A DNA stretch of 64,000 nucleotides from Pseudomonas grimontii. GTDB taxonomy: Bacteria > Pseudomonadota > Gammaproteobacteria > Pseudomonadales > Pseudomonadaceae. The stretch is from the NCBI RefSeq assembly GCF_007858185.1, contig NZ_VFES01000009.1:62001-126000 (forward strand). Reading direction: 5' to 3'. The translations under genes were made by a program, and so were the position numbers. Numbering within the stretch: position 1 is the stretch's first letter; every line of letters starts with the position of its first letter. Below are positions 63,678-64,000 of this stretch, piece after piece. The notes beneath the pieces were generated by a model. The model saw nothing but the letters and a program-made list of their open reading frames with translations. It was not told where the DNA came from and ran no database searches.

Positions 63678-64000
63678 TTACTCCGCGCTCGCCGCGCATG
63701 AAAACAGCGGCAAGGTCATCAATGCACAGGTGCCACGCCCCAAGCGGGAATGCAGCTGCAATTCTCCCTGATGGGCACGTGCCACGGCCTTGACCACGGT
63801 CAGGCCCAGGCCGGTACCGTTGGTCTTGGTGGTAAAAAACGGTTCACCCAGGCGCTTGAGCACCAGCGGATCGATGCCGCTGCCGCTGTCGCTGATGCAC
63901 AGGCGCAAGGTTTGCTCGCGGTTGTACAGGTGCACCTTGAGCCGCGCGCCGGGGCCACTGGCCTGGGTGGCGTTTTCGATCAGGTTGAGCAGCGAGCCCA
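63678..64000 (-). CDS. fleS: Flagellar sensor kinase FleS (C-terminal part; 5' end outside window)
   Basis: About 107 residues of the catalytic ATPase domain: N-box LLNLIENATQASG, G1 DSGSGIDPLV, F-box GEPFFTTKTNGTGLGL and the final HSRLGRGTCALMTLPL. It is the soluble kinase partner of FleR; the sensor and histidine lie beyond position 64000. The stop is four bases from the fleR start. Confidence 0.92.
   Translation of the reverse strand, partial: GSLLNLIENATQASGPGARLKVHLYNREQTLRLCISDSGSGIDPLVLKRLGEPFFTTKTNGTGLGLTVVKAVARAHQGELQLHSRLGRGTCALMTLPLFSCAASAE

Overview
The window is a 64 kb piece of a Pseudomonas chromosome, almost certainly from the P. fluorescens group. The evidence is high G+C, a PvdS/PvdL pyoverdine locus, an acyclic-terpene (atu) cluster, a lophotrichous-type flagellar/chemotaxis supercluster (fleSR, flhF-fleN, parC-parP, motCD), and REP/REPIN repeats of the GTGGGAGGGGGCTTGC type. 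No tRNA, rRNA, CRISPR array, insertion sequence or prophage was seen.

Layout. (1) 1-12.9 kb: siderophore locus. The pyoverdine chromophore synthetase pvdL (minus strand, 3' end outside the window) follows the thioesterase gene pvdG. The iron-starvation sigma gene pvdS is divergent. A Fur-box-like promoter lies before pvdS and a PvdS-type (IS-box-like) site before pvdG. (2) 12.9-13.7 kb: a periplasmic solute-binding-like protein, convergent with pvdS. (3) 13.8-23.1 kb: atuR and divergent atuABCDEF, for citronellol/geraniol-type terpene breakdown through geranyl-CoA carboxylation. Two mirror-image operator candidates lie between atuR and atuA, and a ~370 bp inverted-repeat element lies between atuE and atuF. 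(4) 23.2-31.1 kb: mixed genes (DEDDh exonuclease, ppnP, MOSC protein, cheV, an HPt-like small protein, a NarL-type two-component pair, a YegS-like lipid kinase, three small lipoproteins). (5) 31.5-64 kb: one nearly continuous minus-strand motility region. Read in transcription order from the right it is fleS(partial)-fleR, fliEFGHIJ, hsbA-hsbR-hptB, fliK, fliLMNOPQR-flhB, two cold-shock-like genes, flhA-flhF-fleN-fliA, cheY-cheZ-cheA-cheB-motC-motD-parC-parP-cheW and a DUF2802 gene.

How the parts work together. FleSR should activate the sigma-54 promoters. Well-matched -24/-12 elements are visible upstream of fliE and fliL, and a weaker one upstream of flhA. Their products build the basal body, export gate and C-ring. 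FliA (sigma-28) then drives late genes, and a textbook FliA promoter precedes the distant cheV. HptB-HsbR-HsbA link a phosphorelay to anti-sigma control of motility. The che/par genes form and place the polar chemoreceptor array.

The observations most worth checking are: the mosaic inverted-repeat family (20.8-21.2 kb and 52.1-52.4 kb), the paired operators at atuRA, four repeated EFExLLDxLHGKG-type motifs where a P2 domain is expected in CheA, a histidine-less HPt-like protein that shares an upstream 19-mer with the next-door kinase gene, and a cold-shock-fold gene lacking RNA-binding aromatics inside the flagellar cluster. I did not find a convincing wholly new multi-gene system.
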